From positions 31,878 to 95,877 of the forward strand of contig JAVXUO010003024.1 of assembly GCA_033065855.1 (NCBI GenBank): a stretch of DNA of 64,000 nucleotides. Reading direction: 5' to 3'. The DNA comes from Escallonia rubra. Lineage: Eukaryota; Streptophyta; Magnoliopsida; Escalloniales; Escalloniaceae. Made by a program: the position numbers and the translations under genes. Shown here piece after piece: positions 24,124 through 36,015 of the stretch (the first letter of the stretch is position 1; the number at the start of each line of letters is the position of its first letter). The notes beneath the pieces were generated by a model that saw only the letters and a list, made by a program, of their open reading frames with translations, had not been told where the DNA came from and made no database searches.

Positions 24124-25248
24124 TAGACCTGGCAGGGTACGGGTAAAACCCGACCGGGTACGGATAAACCGGGTCGGGTAAATTTTACCCGATTTTTCCC
24201 GGGTAGCCATTTTTAAGGCCCGTACCCTACCCTTGCGAGTAGGGTATTACCCGTGGGTAAACAATTAAATTTTTATTTTTTTGATAAACAGAACTTAATT
24301 ACTATAAAATACCAACTATCTAGGGCTATTTTTTTCTCTTTTATTTCTTTTGCTTTTTCAGCTACCTAACATTTTCCCATGTTCCTCATTTCCAAATTTC
24401 ACCAAAAAATAAAAATTAGATCAACTGAAATATTAAATACCATATCCCATTGACCCATTCCCCTCCCACAATCCAAAATAAAGCAAATTAAATTTCCAAT
24501 ATATATACAATCCTATTTTCTACTAAGTACTAACAATTTAAAATACAACTACAACTTTTATATATAAAAAAATTCCACTGCAACTAAATTTCAACAGATA
24601 CATCATATGCATAAATAATGAAAATTAAATCTTCCATTCCTCGCAGAATTCATGTCAATCGACTGTGAAAAACAGCGGCATCGCGGTGGTGATGCAAGCT
24701 TCAGATCGGCGGTGGTGATGCAAGCTTCTGATCAGGGGTGAACTGGACGATTGGCTACCGGCGGCGACTGACTATTAAGTGAGGGTGAGGGATAAAGAGA
24801 GAGGTGGCAGCGCAGATCTGTGTGGCGGCGCAGATCTGTGAGGAGGTGAGTGTGGCACCGCAGATCTGTGAGAGGGCTGAGTGGCGGACGATAGGTGGCG
24901 GTCGGCGGTGGCTTTGTTAGTTGTTAGAGTGAGGTGGAAGACTGCGTGATGGCGGTAGATCTTGATTGAGAGGGGTGGCGGCGGTGGCAGAGAGGAAGGG
25001 GACGGCGTGAGAGAGAGAAAGAGGGGAGTCTGAGAGGTGATAAGTGGGAAGAAAAATGAGAGTGAATATGATTAGGGCACAAAGTACTTCTTTATATACG
25101 AATGAAAACCAGGTAAACCGGGTAACCCGCCATCCGACTCGAGAATTACTGTTCGATTCGGGTCCGGGTCTGATTTCAGCGGGTCTCTAATATACATACC
25201 CGTACCCGGGATTTTTGGACGGGTACGGGCCAAAATTTTCCAGGTCTA
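24124..25248. mobile_element. non-autonomous hAT-like DNA transposon
   Basis: The ends are TAGACCTGG and its inverse CCAGGTCTA, flanked by a perfect 8-bp duplication CTTGTTAG, which is the hAT hallmark. Both subterminal regions are packed with 'cgggta/tacccg' motifs in both orientations (about 24135-24260 and 25110-25225), as expected for transposase-binding subterminal repeats. The 1125 bp body has an AT-rich left half and a G-rich right half (about 24700-25030). No transposase frame is present, so it must have moved with an enzyme supplied elsewhere. It sits inside the RNase H/RT part of the Tat-like element and is therefore younger than it. Confidence 0.9.
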
Positions 25249-25259
25249 CTTGTTAGTGA

Positions 25260-26240
25260 GGACAATGATGGTATATAACTGAAAGTATGGACAAAGCTTT
25301 CCTGCGGCAATTAGTATTTCAAAGGCTAATTTCTCTCTATTGAGATGAAGGGGTTTAGCTTCTTAGAGGACTTTGCTAGCACAGTAGATTAGGTGTTGGG
25401 CCTTGTCTTCTTCTCGAAGAGGCATAGCACTGATAGCGAGAGTTGGCTATAATGAGGTAATGAACAACTCCTCTTCAAGAAGTGGGGGCTCCATCAAGTA
25501 TGCTCTAAATGCATCTAGGAGGCTTTATATCCACCATCCATTCAAATGTATTCATACCTTGAAGAGTTTTGAGGAAGGGGAAACATTTTTCTACTAATTG
25601 GGAGATAAAACAACTTAGAGCAGCGATATGCTATGTGAGCACTTGTACATCCTTGATTATGCGTGAGGGAGTCATTTCTTCAATGGCTTGATCTTCTCAT
25701 GATTAGCTTTAATGCCTCTATTAGAAACCATGAAGCCTAGAAACTTGTCAGAGGCAACTCATTAAGAACTGTTGGCAGGATGAAACTACATATGGTAGTG
25801 TCGCAAGAAGTTGAAGCAATCACGGAGATCACTTATGTGATGTTTGAGGCTCTTGACTAACATGTCTTCAACTTAGACCTCCATTTTTTTGGCAGATTAA
25901 GGTAAAGATCTTATCAAGAAGGCGCTGATAACTTACTTTAGCATTTTTCAAGCTGAAACGCATTACTTTGAAGCAAAAGAGGCCCTGATTAGTTACGAAT
26001 ATCATTTTTTGTGGTAGAGGCCTCATGTACAGGTATTTGATAGTATCCATAGAAGGCATCCATGAAGCTTAGAATCTTATGAGCAGAGGTGGCATCAGTT
26101 AAAATGTTGATTTAGGGAAGATGATAGCTATCTTTAGGGCAAGCCTTATTAAGTTTGGTGAAATCCATACAAACTAGTAGTCCATTTGATGTATGAAGTC
26201 TGTGGCCCAGACTAGTAGCTTGGCCACCTCTTCAGTGATG
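25260..26240 (-). pseudogene. gypsy reverse transcriptase relic
   Basis: On the minus strand 'MDAFYGYYQIPVH' and the 'KVMRFSLKNAKVSYQRLLDKIF' segment (two pieces; 26050-25880) correspond to the RT motifs usually read as DA..GYNQI and MPFGLKNAGATYQR. Further on, 'KFLGFMVSNRGIKANHEK' (about 25755-25700) matches the post-RT 'FLG..VS.RGI..NP.K' motif. The YVDD catalytic box expected between them is not intact. Several stops and one frame change are present. Confidence 0.75.
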
Positions 26241-27500
26241 ATAGACTAGTGCCTTAGCGCAAATGGGTGTTTCTTCACTTTGACCTGCTTGTGCTTTTCT
26301 CAATGCAAAGTTGGTGAGAAATGGATGATAGATCAGTGCCTGACAAACCTGATGTGCTCCAAGTGAATAAATTAGTGTTGGAGCAGAGGAAGGAGACCAA
26401 CTCATCATGTAGGGTTGGCTCTAAGAGAGAAAATCCTCGACTAGTGGTCTAGATTTTGTTTCACCAAGGGCACAAAGATGAGGCCTTATCTTAGTTTGGC
26501 ATGATGAAGCTTCTTTCTATCTCTGTGGTCCTCAATTGCAAGGGACTCTCCACCTCTATAGGAGGTCTCATAACACTTCAGAGCCATGTGCTACCAGATC
26601 ACAAAGGACTACACTAGTCCCCATCAGAATGGCGAATTTCATGGCCAGATGTATAGTGGAAGTAACAGATTTTAACTACCTAAGATCTGTTATTCATTAA
26701 ACAATATTTGTAAGAGCACTTAACCTTGATGATAAAAAAATTCAATTGTCTGAGTGGCATGGAATAGAATGGTTCCCGAGACCACTATGAGAAAAATGAC
26801 CGCTTTAACTGAAATTGGATGTCCAGTAAAGCCATAAAGGAGATAGGAGCTAGGCTTAAGTTCCTCCTTAAAAGTTCTCAATTGCGATAATACCTCATCA
26901 AAGACGATATCGCATAGCTATCCGTATCTGTTAGGATGTGTTTTATGTCATACATGTCAATATGTGAAGTGACAACAAGGGCATCATCATGCAGAAGTTG
27001 CACGGCATTAAGATCTGAGTTGTCAAAACTTAGGGAGACCTTAGTTCATTTGGTAGGGACTTTAGTGATATTGACCTAGCACGCATAAGCTTTTCAAGCA
27101 TTGTTAGATAGTTTGGCTGAGTTAAGGCCTCCTGAGATTGTGTTGACGATTGAGTGGGTTCTTAGGAGGACTTTCATCTTACTTCTTTATAGTTCTCACC
27201 TGGTAATTTGAGCACCAGTCACCGCCCTTAATGAAGTTCTTCAAGTAGCCTCTTGATATGAGGCTTTTGATCTCCTTTTTAAGTACTTACTTGCAATATT
27301 CTCTTTAGTGACCATGGTCCTTCTACAATGGAAAATACTACTAGGAGTAGCACCAGACGCCCAATGTTTCATTAGTTCCAGCTATCAAAAAATGGTCTTA
27401 CTCCTTGATTGGTTTAAGATGTGCTCGTGTGAAGCACTTGTCTCCATTCTTCGGAGCTCAAGGTTTAAATTGATCTCTCTACTTCTATCCATTAGACATC
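26240..27500 (-). other. unrecognised interior of the Tat-like element (protease/RT start expected)
   Basis: By position between gag and reverse transcriptase this should hold the aspartic protease and the start of RT. I see no clear D[ST]G motif in a consistent frame. The plus-strand open frame at 27308-27592 has no recognisable features. Confidence 0.4.
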
Positions 27501-28245
27501 TTGTCAATAGGGAGATTCGCATATACTTCCGCGTGAATAAGAATCAAAGAAGAGTGATGGGTCAAACTCTTCTAGCCATGGTAGCAAGGTGACGCCAGAG
27601 TCTAAGTTATCAATTAGAAGCTTCCCCATGCTAAAAAGTAGGATTTCAAGGATTCCTTGGGTCCTTGAATTACGCAAAAATAGCACCGAAGAGTTCATGT
27701 GGTGTATGCGACTTGTAAGGAAGTTGAGACAGAATGATTCAACCAGATGTGCCCAACATGAGCTGGACTTTGGTGGCATGTGTTGGAACCACATGTGAGC
27801 AGCCCCTTCCAAGGTGATGGGGATGGCACGACACATGATGGTCTCGAACCAAATGAAAATTCATGTAAGATGAAAATCACGCTAAGTGCTCGATCGGGTT
27901 GCCTGTGCCATTTTAGGATTCACACTGTAGCATCTTAAAACTGACTGGAGTTGGGAAGGCTCAATGTCTTCGGCAAAATGACAACCATGATGACTAGTGC
28001 CTTTATGTTGAGATTCTCCAAATGGCAGTGCTGCTACCAGAATGATGTTGATGCATTGATGAGTGAGCCTCATAATAGCTCTTCTTGGTCCGTGCATGCT
28101 TGGGATGACAACGTTCCTTATTGTCAGAAGATATGGTATGGCCATCGCCATAGTTCTTGCCTTCCTGATGATGTACAAGGCAAGGTTCCAGTAGAATCCT
28201 ACCGTCAGGTTGACCTTGAACGTCGGGTATGAGAGCCTTCAATTT
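27500..28245 (-). pseudogene. gypsy gag relic
   Basis: The minus-strand frame at 27836-27504 begins 'MCRAIPITLEGAAHMWFQHMPP', two joined scraps of which match the plant gypsy gag core (M.RAFP.TL.GAA..WF..LPP.SI). Upstream, in another frame, 'GNPIEHLA' and 'MNFHLV' (about 27900-27850) fit the preceding gag helix. Frameshifts separate the pieces. The region 26240-27500 between gag and RT should hold the protease but I could not recognise it. Confidence 0.65.
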
Positions 28246-28657
28246 CTAGATGTGAATGATAGCTAAGACAACGGTGCATGAATTATCTTTCACGGTTGTA
28301 GTTTATCATGCTCAATATGTCCTAGAAGGAAAGATCTAGGCTTACAACTGTTAAATAGGCTTTTGCAGAGCTTGAATAGTGCGCGAGCAGATTAGGCTAC
28401 TCAGCCATCGTCTGAGGAGGAAAATGAAGCTCCTGCAAGGGTGGTCGCAGTAGGGGTCCGTCAATCAGGAAGGTTGGTGAACTGAACTGGTTGCACGCAC
28501 TGTGCAAGTTTCAGCACGGGAACCAATGTCTCAAGAAGAGTATTAGAGTTCGTGGAGTTAGTATGGAAGACGACTTGAAAGCTATTTGGCCATCAAATTT
28601 CAGCGCCATGAGATCGACGGTGAGCTGAGCTAGCCAGTCTCTAGCTTGGTGCAAAAA

Positions 28658-28988
28658 TGTTGTGGATAAAATATGGGGAGACCATAATTAGCTCATGAAA
28701 GCATTTTTCACAGAAAAAACAAGACATCGATAACTCACTTGATTGGAATCGGGCAGGGAATCTCTTATGTCTAAGTAAGTTTTTGAAAAAGGAGAACTCA
28801 AAAGATGAGGATTGGGGCTTAAAACGTACTTTACCCACATGCCTAATGATTATGTTCATAGAGAGGAGAGGCTACCTTCTCCTAATGGAAGACAACCACT
28901 TGGTGATTATCCTGAGAGGACAATTCTACATGAGAAAGAATACTCATCAGATTAAGGGATATGAGGTAGACCCATTAGATCTCTAATC
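28658..28988 (-). repeat. 5' LTR stump of the Tat-like element
   Basis: This aligns with 12916-13250. Its left end TGTTGTGG is the complement of the LTR terminus, and the gag side follows immediately. Homology stops at about 28988, exactly where copia LTR sequence starts, so the rest of this LTR has been deleted. Confidence 0.75.
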
Positions 28989-30293
28989 TATGTGTGCTTT
29001 GAGTGTATTCTTAGTAGGTATATACATGCACACTCATGAAGACACATTTTAGAAGTTGGATAGATGGATTAAAGCCAAAGAAGCTTAAAGTTATAGTGGA
29101 CATGCTATAGAAGCTTCATTAAGTCCAACGTCGAAGAGCAACAAATAATGCATCGGCTAAGTAACTATCGATTATAATTGATCTTTCCTATTATGTAACT
29201 AGTCTTGGTTTGATGCTTGGATTGATGACTATGACCTAAAAATACCTTAGGACGCCTTATGCATTGCATGTGAGTTCATAACCTTTCACACGAGTGTGGT
29301 TCTTGAAAATGAGTGAACTTTGGAGCTTACTCAGATTTTCTCAAAACAAATTTTGGTACTAATATTTTTATATCTAGATAAAACTTTTCATTAGCTTTCC
29401 AACGCAAAAAACGGCACCTCAATCCGATTTTTCTAGAGAAAGTTATGCCCAAAATAGGAAAGGGGGTTCCGTGAGGCAGTTGATAGGCAGTAGGGTAATA
29501 CAGTCGACTGTAATTGAATACAGTCGACTGCATTGGTCAAAATTCAGTTCCAATGGCTATTTTCGAGGACAAAACTCCAACGGCTATTTTAGAGGGATTA
29601 CAGTCGACTGCATTGGGAATACAGTCTCGACTGCAATGGCAGTTTTGCTCACTTTATGCCTATAACGGCTATATTTCATTTTCTCTCTATATAAATTATT
29701 TGGGGCTTCATTATACACTATGGAAACCACATTCTAAGTCTCCATTCAATAGAGAAACATCAAGGCTCATAGATTAAACTTTTCTCTCTTCATCTTCATG
29801 ATTTTACATCATTAAAGAGAGCATCTTTGTGAGCAATTCTTTGATTGAGAGTGAGCATCCTTCAAGTCATCAAGTCATCGATTCTCTCATCTCTCTATTG
29901 CACTAGAGCTTCATTTGTACTCATTTCCTTTCAAGAGGGTTTCTTTGTACACATTTGATCTTTATAAAAGGATTGTGATCAAGGCTTGGGTTTGTCAAGT
30001 CTTGGGTGAGCTTTGTGGATTCAAGGCTTGTGCTTGGTGTGGGGATATCACCAAGTGTTGTAAGGGTTTTGATCTTGACCCGGAAGAAGATTGTTTCTAG
30101 TGGATTCTAGTGCTCTTGCAAGGGACTTCCTTGAAGAGGTGGATGTAGGCTTGAGGGTATATCAAGCTGAACCATTTAAATCTCCTTGTCAAGTATCTCT
30201 AAACCCTTCTCTCTTTTCATTATCGTTTTACATTTGTGTTTAGATGGAGGTTAGTTTTTTGTTAATCTCTCTAGGGTTATTTTATTGGTTTCA
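28989..30293 (+). repeat. 5' LTR of the gag-only copia element (left-truncated)
   Basis: This is co-linear with 33213-34554. It lacks the first about 73 bp of the LTR and also has a 37 bp deletion near 30272, removing a 'aaaaccatattcaccccc' stretch kept in the 3' LTR. It ends 'ttggtttca' just before the primer-binding site. Confidence 0.85.
29501..29633. repeat. palindromic CAGTCGACTG motifs in the copia LTR
   Basis: Perfect 10-bp palindromes occur at 29501-29510, 29521-29530 and 29601-29610, with an imperfect one (cagtctcgactg) at about 29622-29633. In the 3' LTR the corresponding sites are mostly altered; one perfect copy remains at 33823-33832. 'caacggctattt' repeats lie between them. Confidence 0.8.
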
Positions 30294-30352
30294 AGTGGTA
30301 TCAAAGCCTCGACTTTTGATATTTTGGTTAACACCTAGAGAGTTAAAAGATC

Positions 30353-32128
30353 ATGGGGTTTCCTTGTCTTTAGGGGAGTTCTATTACTAGACCTCAACTT
30401 TTTGATGGGTCTTCATATAGTATATGGAAAATTAAGATGATAGTATTTTTAGAATCTGTAGATTATGAAATGTGGGGAATCATTGAAGATGGCCCTTATG
30501 TTCCAACCAAGTGGATTAGGAATAAGCTTGTCCCAAAGGAAAAATCCGAATTTAATGACTATGATAGATATATGCTTTGCATGAATTCTAGAGCTAAGAA
30601 TTGTCTTGTTTGTGCTCTAAACACAAATGAACTCAATCGAGTTATTACGTGTGATTCGGCTAAGAGTATGTGGGATACACTTTAAGTCACTCATGAAGGG
30701 ACTTCTTTTCTAAGAGATTCAAGGATGAATTTATGGCATAGAGAATATGAATTGTTTCAAATGTTTTTCGATGAATCTATTATGGAAATGAATTTTCGTT
30801 TCACTAAAATTGTTAATACTTTGAAACAATTAGGAAAAGATATCTCTAACGGTGATCTTGTGAGAAAGGTAATTTGGTCATTACCTAGAGAATGAGATAC
30901 AAAAATCACCGCACTTTAAGAATCAAAGGATCTCAATACCTTTCCATTGGATAAATTAATTTGCTCCTTGATGACCTATGAAATGCAACTCGAATCATCC
31001 GGGCAAAAAGTTCCAAAGAAGAAGAAGAAATGCATTGCTCTTAAAGCTTCATCAACAACGGATCAATCTTCATGTGCGGAGGAGAAAGACTTGAATAACA
31101 AAGAGATGGACATACTTGCAAAGGAATTCAATGAGTTTCTCAAAATTAAGAAAGTTGGAAACTCACACAAGAGCAAGAATGATTCAAGTGTAGATATTAC
31201 CTCATGGGAGAATAAGAAGAAGAAAGGGTAAAAAAAAAAAAAGCACTCCATAAAAACATCAATCGAAGCCATCATTTGTAGTGATGATGATTCAAGTGGA
31301 GATGAAGGTGGTCATTTCGATGATGGAGATGCAAATTTATGCTTCATGGCTCGAAAAGATGATGAGGTAAATTCTTCATATAGTGACAGTGATAGCAACT
31401 GCTCCAATGATGATATTCATGATGCTTATGCTCTTTTATATGAAGAATCCATGAAATTAGCCAAGAAAAATTGTGCTTTGAGAAAACAAGTGCATGCGAT
31501 TTCAAAAGAACTAGATGACTTAAAAAGTGATTATTGTAAGTTGCATGCCAAGAATGAATACATATCTAGCGATTTATATGTAGAGCGTGTGAATAATGAT
31601 TTAGTTGAATTGATTGAGAGTATTCCTAGCACAAAACAAATCTTTTGTAATACTTCGATTTTAGAAAAACAAAATAAAATTTTAAATCTTGAGATTTGTG
31701 ATTTGAAAAGATACCTTCAAAAATTTGTTGATGGTAAAAACAATTTGGATGTCATGCTTGGATACCAAAGAGTTGGCCTAAACAAAGGCGGTGTTGGATT
31801 AAATCCCCTCACCTTGCCTCCTAAAGTTTTTAAACAACAAGCTAGGTTAAATGTTCATCCAAGACAACCAAAGAACTATTGCACACCTTTTACATATTGT
31901 GGTTGGTGCAACAAGAAAGGGCATACGACTAGTTATTGTCCTTGTAGAATTGTTCATGTTGGAGGTGTAAAGAAAATGTGGGTTGTTAAAGAGTTTCTTA
32001 ATGTTGCTAAGACTAACACTTATGGACCCAAGAAATGTGGGTACCAAAAGTTAGACCTAAATTGTGATTGTAGGTTGTTCAAAGCAAAGGCAAGTAGCAA
32101 CAAGGAGAAGGTTCCAAGAAAATTTTGA
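30353..32128 (+). pseudogene. copia gag gene with in-frame stops
   Basis: One frame runs from an ATG at 30353 to a stop at 32128 (about 590 codons). It is broken by nonsense codons at 30371, 30683, 30893, 30917 and 31229 but by no frameshift. The N-terminal part reads 'PQLFDGSSYSIWKIKM' and 'YEMWGIIEDG', the UBN2/gag signature. A Lys-rich, Asp/Ser-rich linker follows, then a coiled-coil (about 31440-31740). A CCHC zinc knuckle (C-x2-C-x4-H-x4-C, at about 31889-31936) follows, and then a 'TYGPKKCG' tail. Gag would form the virus-like particle and bind RNA. It is not functional as it stands. The stops share one frame, so gag was kept open until recently. Confidence 0.85.
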
Positions 32129-33139
32129 GAAGGAAGAGCAACAAGCTAAATCTTAAGGGGGAGTAAGCATCCGAGATTGGACATGCTACTTTAAATGAGG
32201 AGAGCCTCAAAGCTTGTCAAGAAAATGAACTTCAAGAATGATCACTCATGAGCTCAATTCCTTGGAAATTCATCAAGGGGGTAAAACTTGGCTCTATTCA
32301 ACATTGTGCTATACACTAAACTTATATGTCATGAAGCATGCACAAATGGTCATACTTATTTCTCATGATATAAATAGCTTGCTTGTTGAGAATTAATGTG
32401 AACCTTGCCGATGAATGGTCCTCTTGCACTTATATTGAAAATATTGATTGTTGATGACCATTATTCGCTTTGTGAAAATTCCATGTTGAAATTATGTCAT
32501 CTTAATGCTTCACAATGCCATTCTCATACACACACCCCTTTTGGTAATGCCAAAAAGGGAATATGACTCGGTTAGACATTCAGTTGTGTTTGTTGGATAT
32601 TGTTGGCATGCTTTGATTGAGGGGGAACATACATTATGATGGAATATGCATAAAATAACTTGATAGGGGGAGCTTACATGCTTGAATCACATTCTATCTT
32701 GTTACTCTTGGAAAATGCATGTAGCATATGAGATTATTGAGCTACTTTGAATATCTTTCTTTGGATCATGAAGGAACTCTTGATGTCATCAGTATGAGTT
32801 CATGATTATATGCATTTCACGTCATTATCTTGTGCATAACTATCTATTCACACATGCATACCTTTGTCTTTTTGTTGATGACAAAGGGGAAGAAATAATC
32901 TTGATTCTATATGATATGTGATTGTGTGTTTTACGAGAACATTAGAGGAAGAGCATATCTTGTTTTAGCTAGGGAAGCTAGTTACGAGCTTTATTGCTAT
33001 ATGAGATAAATTGACATATCTTGAGTATACAAGAAATGATTGAATGTTCGATGTGAGATTTTTGTGCTTAATTGACTATCATATGATACATATTACCCTA
33101 TATAAAATCAATGTTTGTCATCATAAAAAAGGGAGAGAT
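32129..33139 (+). other. 3' untranslated interior of the copia element
   Basis: This begins 'cttaagggggagtaagc' and contains several 'aagggg' tracts, 'gttgatgacaaaggggaag' and finally the polypurine tract at 33124-33138. It corresponds to the sequence normally found after pol, showing that pol has been removed cleanly. No coding frame. Confidence 0.6.
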
Positions 33140-34554
33140 TGTTAGCCCTATGGTTGGATAACCTAGGCTTACATCTTGTTTTGATGATAACTACACATTG
33201 ATAATATTGTAATGTGTCCTTTGAGTGTATTCTTAGTAGGTATATACATGCACACTCATGAAGACACATTTTAGAAGTTGGATAGATGGATTAAAGCCAA
33301 AGAAGCTTAAAGTTATAGTGGACATGCTATAGAAGTTTCATCAAGTCCAATATCGAAGAGCAACAAATAATGCATCGGCTAAGTTACTATCGATTATAAT
33401 TGATCTTTCCTATTATGTAACTAGTCTTGGTTTGATACTTGGATTGATGACTATGACCTAAAAAGACCTTAGGACACCTTGTGCATTGCATGTGAGTTCA
33501 TAACCTTTCACACGAGTGTGGTTCTTGAAAATGAGTGAACTTTGGAGCTTACTCAGATTTTCTCAAAAACAATTTTGGGGATAATATTTTCATATCTAGA
33601 TAAAAAATTTCATTATCTTTCCAACACAAAAAACGAAACCTCAATCCGATTTGTTTAGAGAAAGTTATGCCCAAAATAGGAAAGAGGGTTCCGTGAGACA
33701 GCCGATAGGCAGTAGGGTAATACAGTCGACTTCATTCCAATGGAGTCGACTGCATTGGTCAAAATTCAGTTCCAACGGCTATTTTCGAGGACAAAACTCC
33801 AACGGCTATTTTAGAGGGATTACAGTCGACTGCATTGGGAATACAGTCTCGACTGCAATGGCAATTTTGCTCACTTTATGCCTATAACGGCTATATTTCA
33901 TTTGCTCTCTCTATATAAATGATTTGGGGCTTCATTATACACTATGGAAACCACATTCTAAGTCTCCATTCAATAGAGAAACATCAAGGCTCATAGATTA
34001 AACTTTTCTCTCTTCATCTTCATGATTTTACATCATTAAAGAGAGCATCTTTATGAGCAATTCTTTGATTGAGAGTGAGCATCCTTCAAGTCATCAAGTC
34101 ATCGATTCTTTCATCTCTCTATTGCACTAGAGCTTCATTTGTACTCATTTCCTTTCAAGAGGGTTTCTTTGTACACATTTGATCTTTGTAAAAGGATTTT
34201 GATCAAGGCTTGGGTTTGTCAAGTCTTGGGTGAGCTTTGTGGATTCAAGGCTTGTGCTTGGTGTGGGGATATCACCAAGTGTTGTAAGGGTTTTGATCTT
34301 GACCCGGAAGAATATTGTTTCTAGTGGATTCTAGTGCTCTTGGAAGGGACTTCCTTGAAGAGGTGGATGTAGGCTTGAGGGTATATCAAGTCGAACCATT
34401 TAAATCTCCTTGTCAAGTATCTCTAAACCCTTTTTTATTTTCATTATTGTTTTACATTTGTGTTGAGATTGAGGTTAGTTGTTTGTTAATTTTTAAAGTA
34501 GTCTTAAAACCATATTCACCCCCCCCCCCCCTTAGGGTTATTTTATTGGTTTCA
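33140..34554 (+). repeat. 3' LTR of the gag-only copia element (complete, 1415 bp)
   Basis: It starts TGTTAGCCC directly after the polypurine tract and ends TTTCA. It includes a C-homopolymer near 34520 followed by 'ttagggttatttt'. The LTR pair is visibly very similar, so the insertion is relatively young compared with the Tat-like element beside it. Confidence 0.85.
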
Positions 34555-34689
34555 AATGTTTATTCTAATTATTAATGACTACAAAAATAGAGTGTTTACA
34601 GAGCTGTTCGGTGAGGGAGTTCGTTCGCAAGCAAACATCATCGTGAAACAACATATTTTTGTAGTAGAAATACAAAACCGGATCACATG

Positions 34690-35040
34690 ACTCAAGACCG
34701 ACTCAAAGACTCAAAGAAATATGAGGTCAAACCTTTGCAAAGTTTCCTTCGTATCCCTGGAAAGAAATCAGACCAACGCAGTTCAAAAAATAGATGTCAT
34801 TTAAAGTCGGAGCCTACAACGCGTAAAAATGGGTGGACGTTTAGGCACACGGAAAAGACTTATGTTTGAAAATCGAAGCCATCTACACTCGGTAGCCATT
34901 GGACGCTTCACATGTAGAGGTCGGAGCCAACAACGGGTAAAAGCGAATGGAGATTTAGGCACACAGAGAAAAGAACATGTTTGAAAGTAGGATCCGACGA
35001 TGTTCGGAAGTGGTCAGTCACTTTGACACCAAGGGAAAGT
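34690..35040. repeat. imperfect ~115 bp tandem repeat
   Basis: 'gtcggagcctacaacgcgtaaaa' and 'gtcggagccaacaacgggtaaaa' type phrases recur (about 34807 and 34920), with 'gg.ga..tttaggcacac.gaaaag' and 'atgtttgaaa' following in each. About two and a half units. Confidence 0.55.
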
Positions 35041-35682
35041 TATCTGTAAGGAGAGCGCACATGAATTTCGGTGGATAGGCTAATTGAACTTGAACTGGAC
35101 TGAGAATGAAATTGGGATAAGGAGGTGTACGATCTGCATATTGACCTAGACTGAGGGTTTTCACCTTCTAACAGTAAACTTAGACTGGAATTGGGACTGG
35201 ATAAAAGATTGTATGCGACTTTCATGTACTATTTTGGACTGAGAGTATAATATTTCTGAACTGTATCTGGATTGAGAAAATAGGCCACGTATTGACCTGA
35301 ATTGAGCATTACATAAACTCAGACACAGATTTAATCTGGGAAATGGCTACACCTTACGGAGGTTGCCTATATACCCTTATCTAGAAAGGAATCAAGCCTA
35401 ATGTAGTTCGACCTGGATTTAGAAAAGAGACTATGCGTGACTCTCACGTATTGCCCTGAAGAAAAGGTCGAATAGCCTCGGACTCAAAACTGGTCCTGGG
35501 AAAAGAAAAGATATGAGTGTGACTGAAAAATCACAACAAGGCTCATATTTAATTTTTTTTACTTATTTTTTTCAAAATTTTTTAATATAGGAAAAAAATT
35601 TCCTTAAAGACTAAAGGAAGTAGAAAAACTTCTATAGCCTAGACTTAGATGAGATAAAGACACTGCCCTGAGTGTCAGGATG

Positions 35683-36015
35683 GGGGAATCACATGGAGCC
35701 CCTAGACATGAATGCTAACTATGCAATGAACTGGCAAATAACAAGACTCTATCATGACTGTCGTGAAAGAGGAATTGCGGTGAGATCCTAGACAAAGTAC
35801 ATGCAAACTACACTGACTATGCAATGCACTGGATGATGACAAACTCTATCACGACTGTTGTGAAAGGGAAATCACAGAGAGCCCCTAAACAAAATGCTTA
35901 TGGACAAGACTGACCATGTAATGGACTGGGGATAGACAGACATTGTCATGACTGTTGTGATGAGGGACTTACAATGAGCCCCTAGACCAAATTGCAAGCA
36001 GGATTGACTCTGCAT
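35683..36015. repeat. ~97 bp tandem repeat, about 3.5 units
   Basis: Unit starts are at about 35683, 35771, 35867 and 35964. Each unit has 'gagcccctagac', 'gacta/gacca tg.aatg.actgg' and 'ac.ct.tcatgactgttgtga'. The last unit is partial. No protein is encoded. Confidence 0.8.

Larger units (their letters stand above)
12916..28988 (-). mobile_element. degenerate Tat-like Ty3/gypsy element with nested insertions
   Basis: The minus strand reads, from right to left: 5' LTR stump (28658-28988), gag, reverse transcriptase, RNase H, integrase. An opposite-strand ORF relic and the 3' LTR (from 12916) follow. Integrase after RNase H defines Ty3/gypsy. An extra antisense ORF between pol and the 3' LTR is a known feature of some Tat-lineage elements. 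Two younger elements split it: a 5.57 kb LTR (16600-22171) and a hAT-like element (24124-25248). Stops and frameshifts occur in every domain, so it is not autonomous. The right LTR is cut at about 28988 where copia sequence begins, so the original right border and target duplication are lost. Confidence 0.8.
28989..34554 (+). mobile_element. non-autonomous Ty1/copia-type element carrying only gag
   Basis: Near-identical direct LTRs (28989-30293 and 33140-34554) flank a 2.85 kb interior. Directly after the left LTR lies a primer-binding-like 'tggtatcaaagcc' (30296), and directly before the right LTR a polypurine tract 'aaaaaagggagaga'. The interior encodes a broken copia gag and then goes straight to the 3' untranslated part. 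There is no protease, integrase, RT or RNase H, and no space for them. The left LTR lacks its first about 73 bp. Flanking target duplications are therefore not recoverable. Confidence 0.85.
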
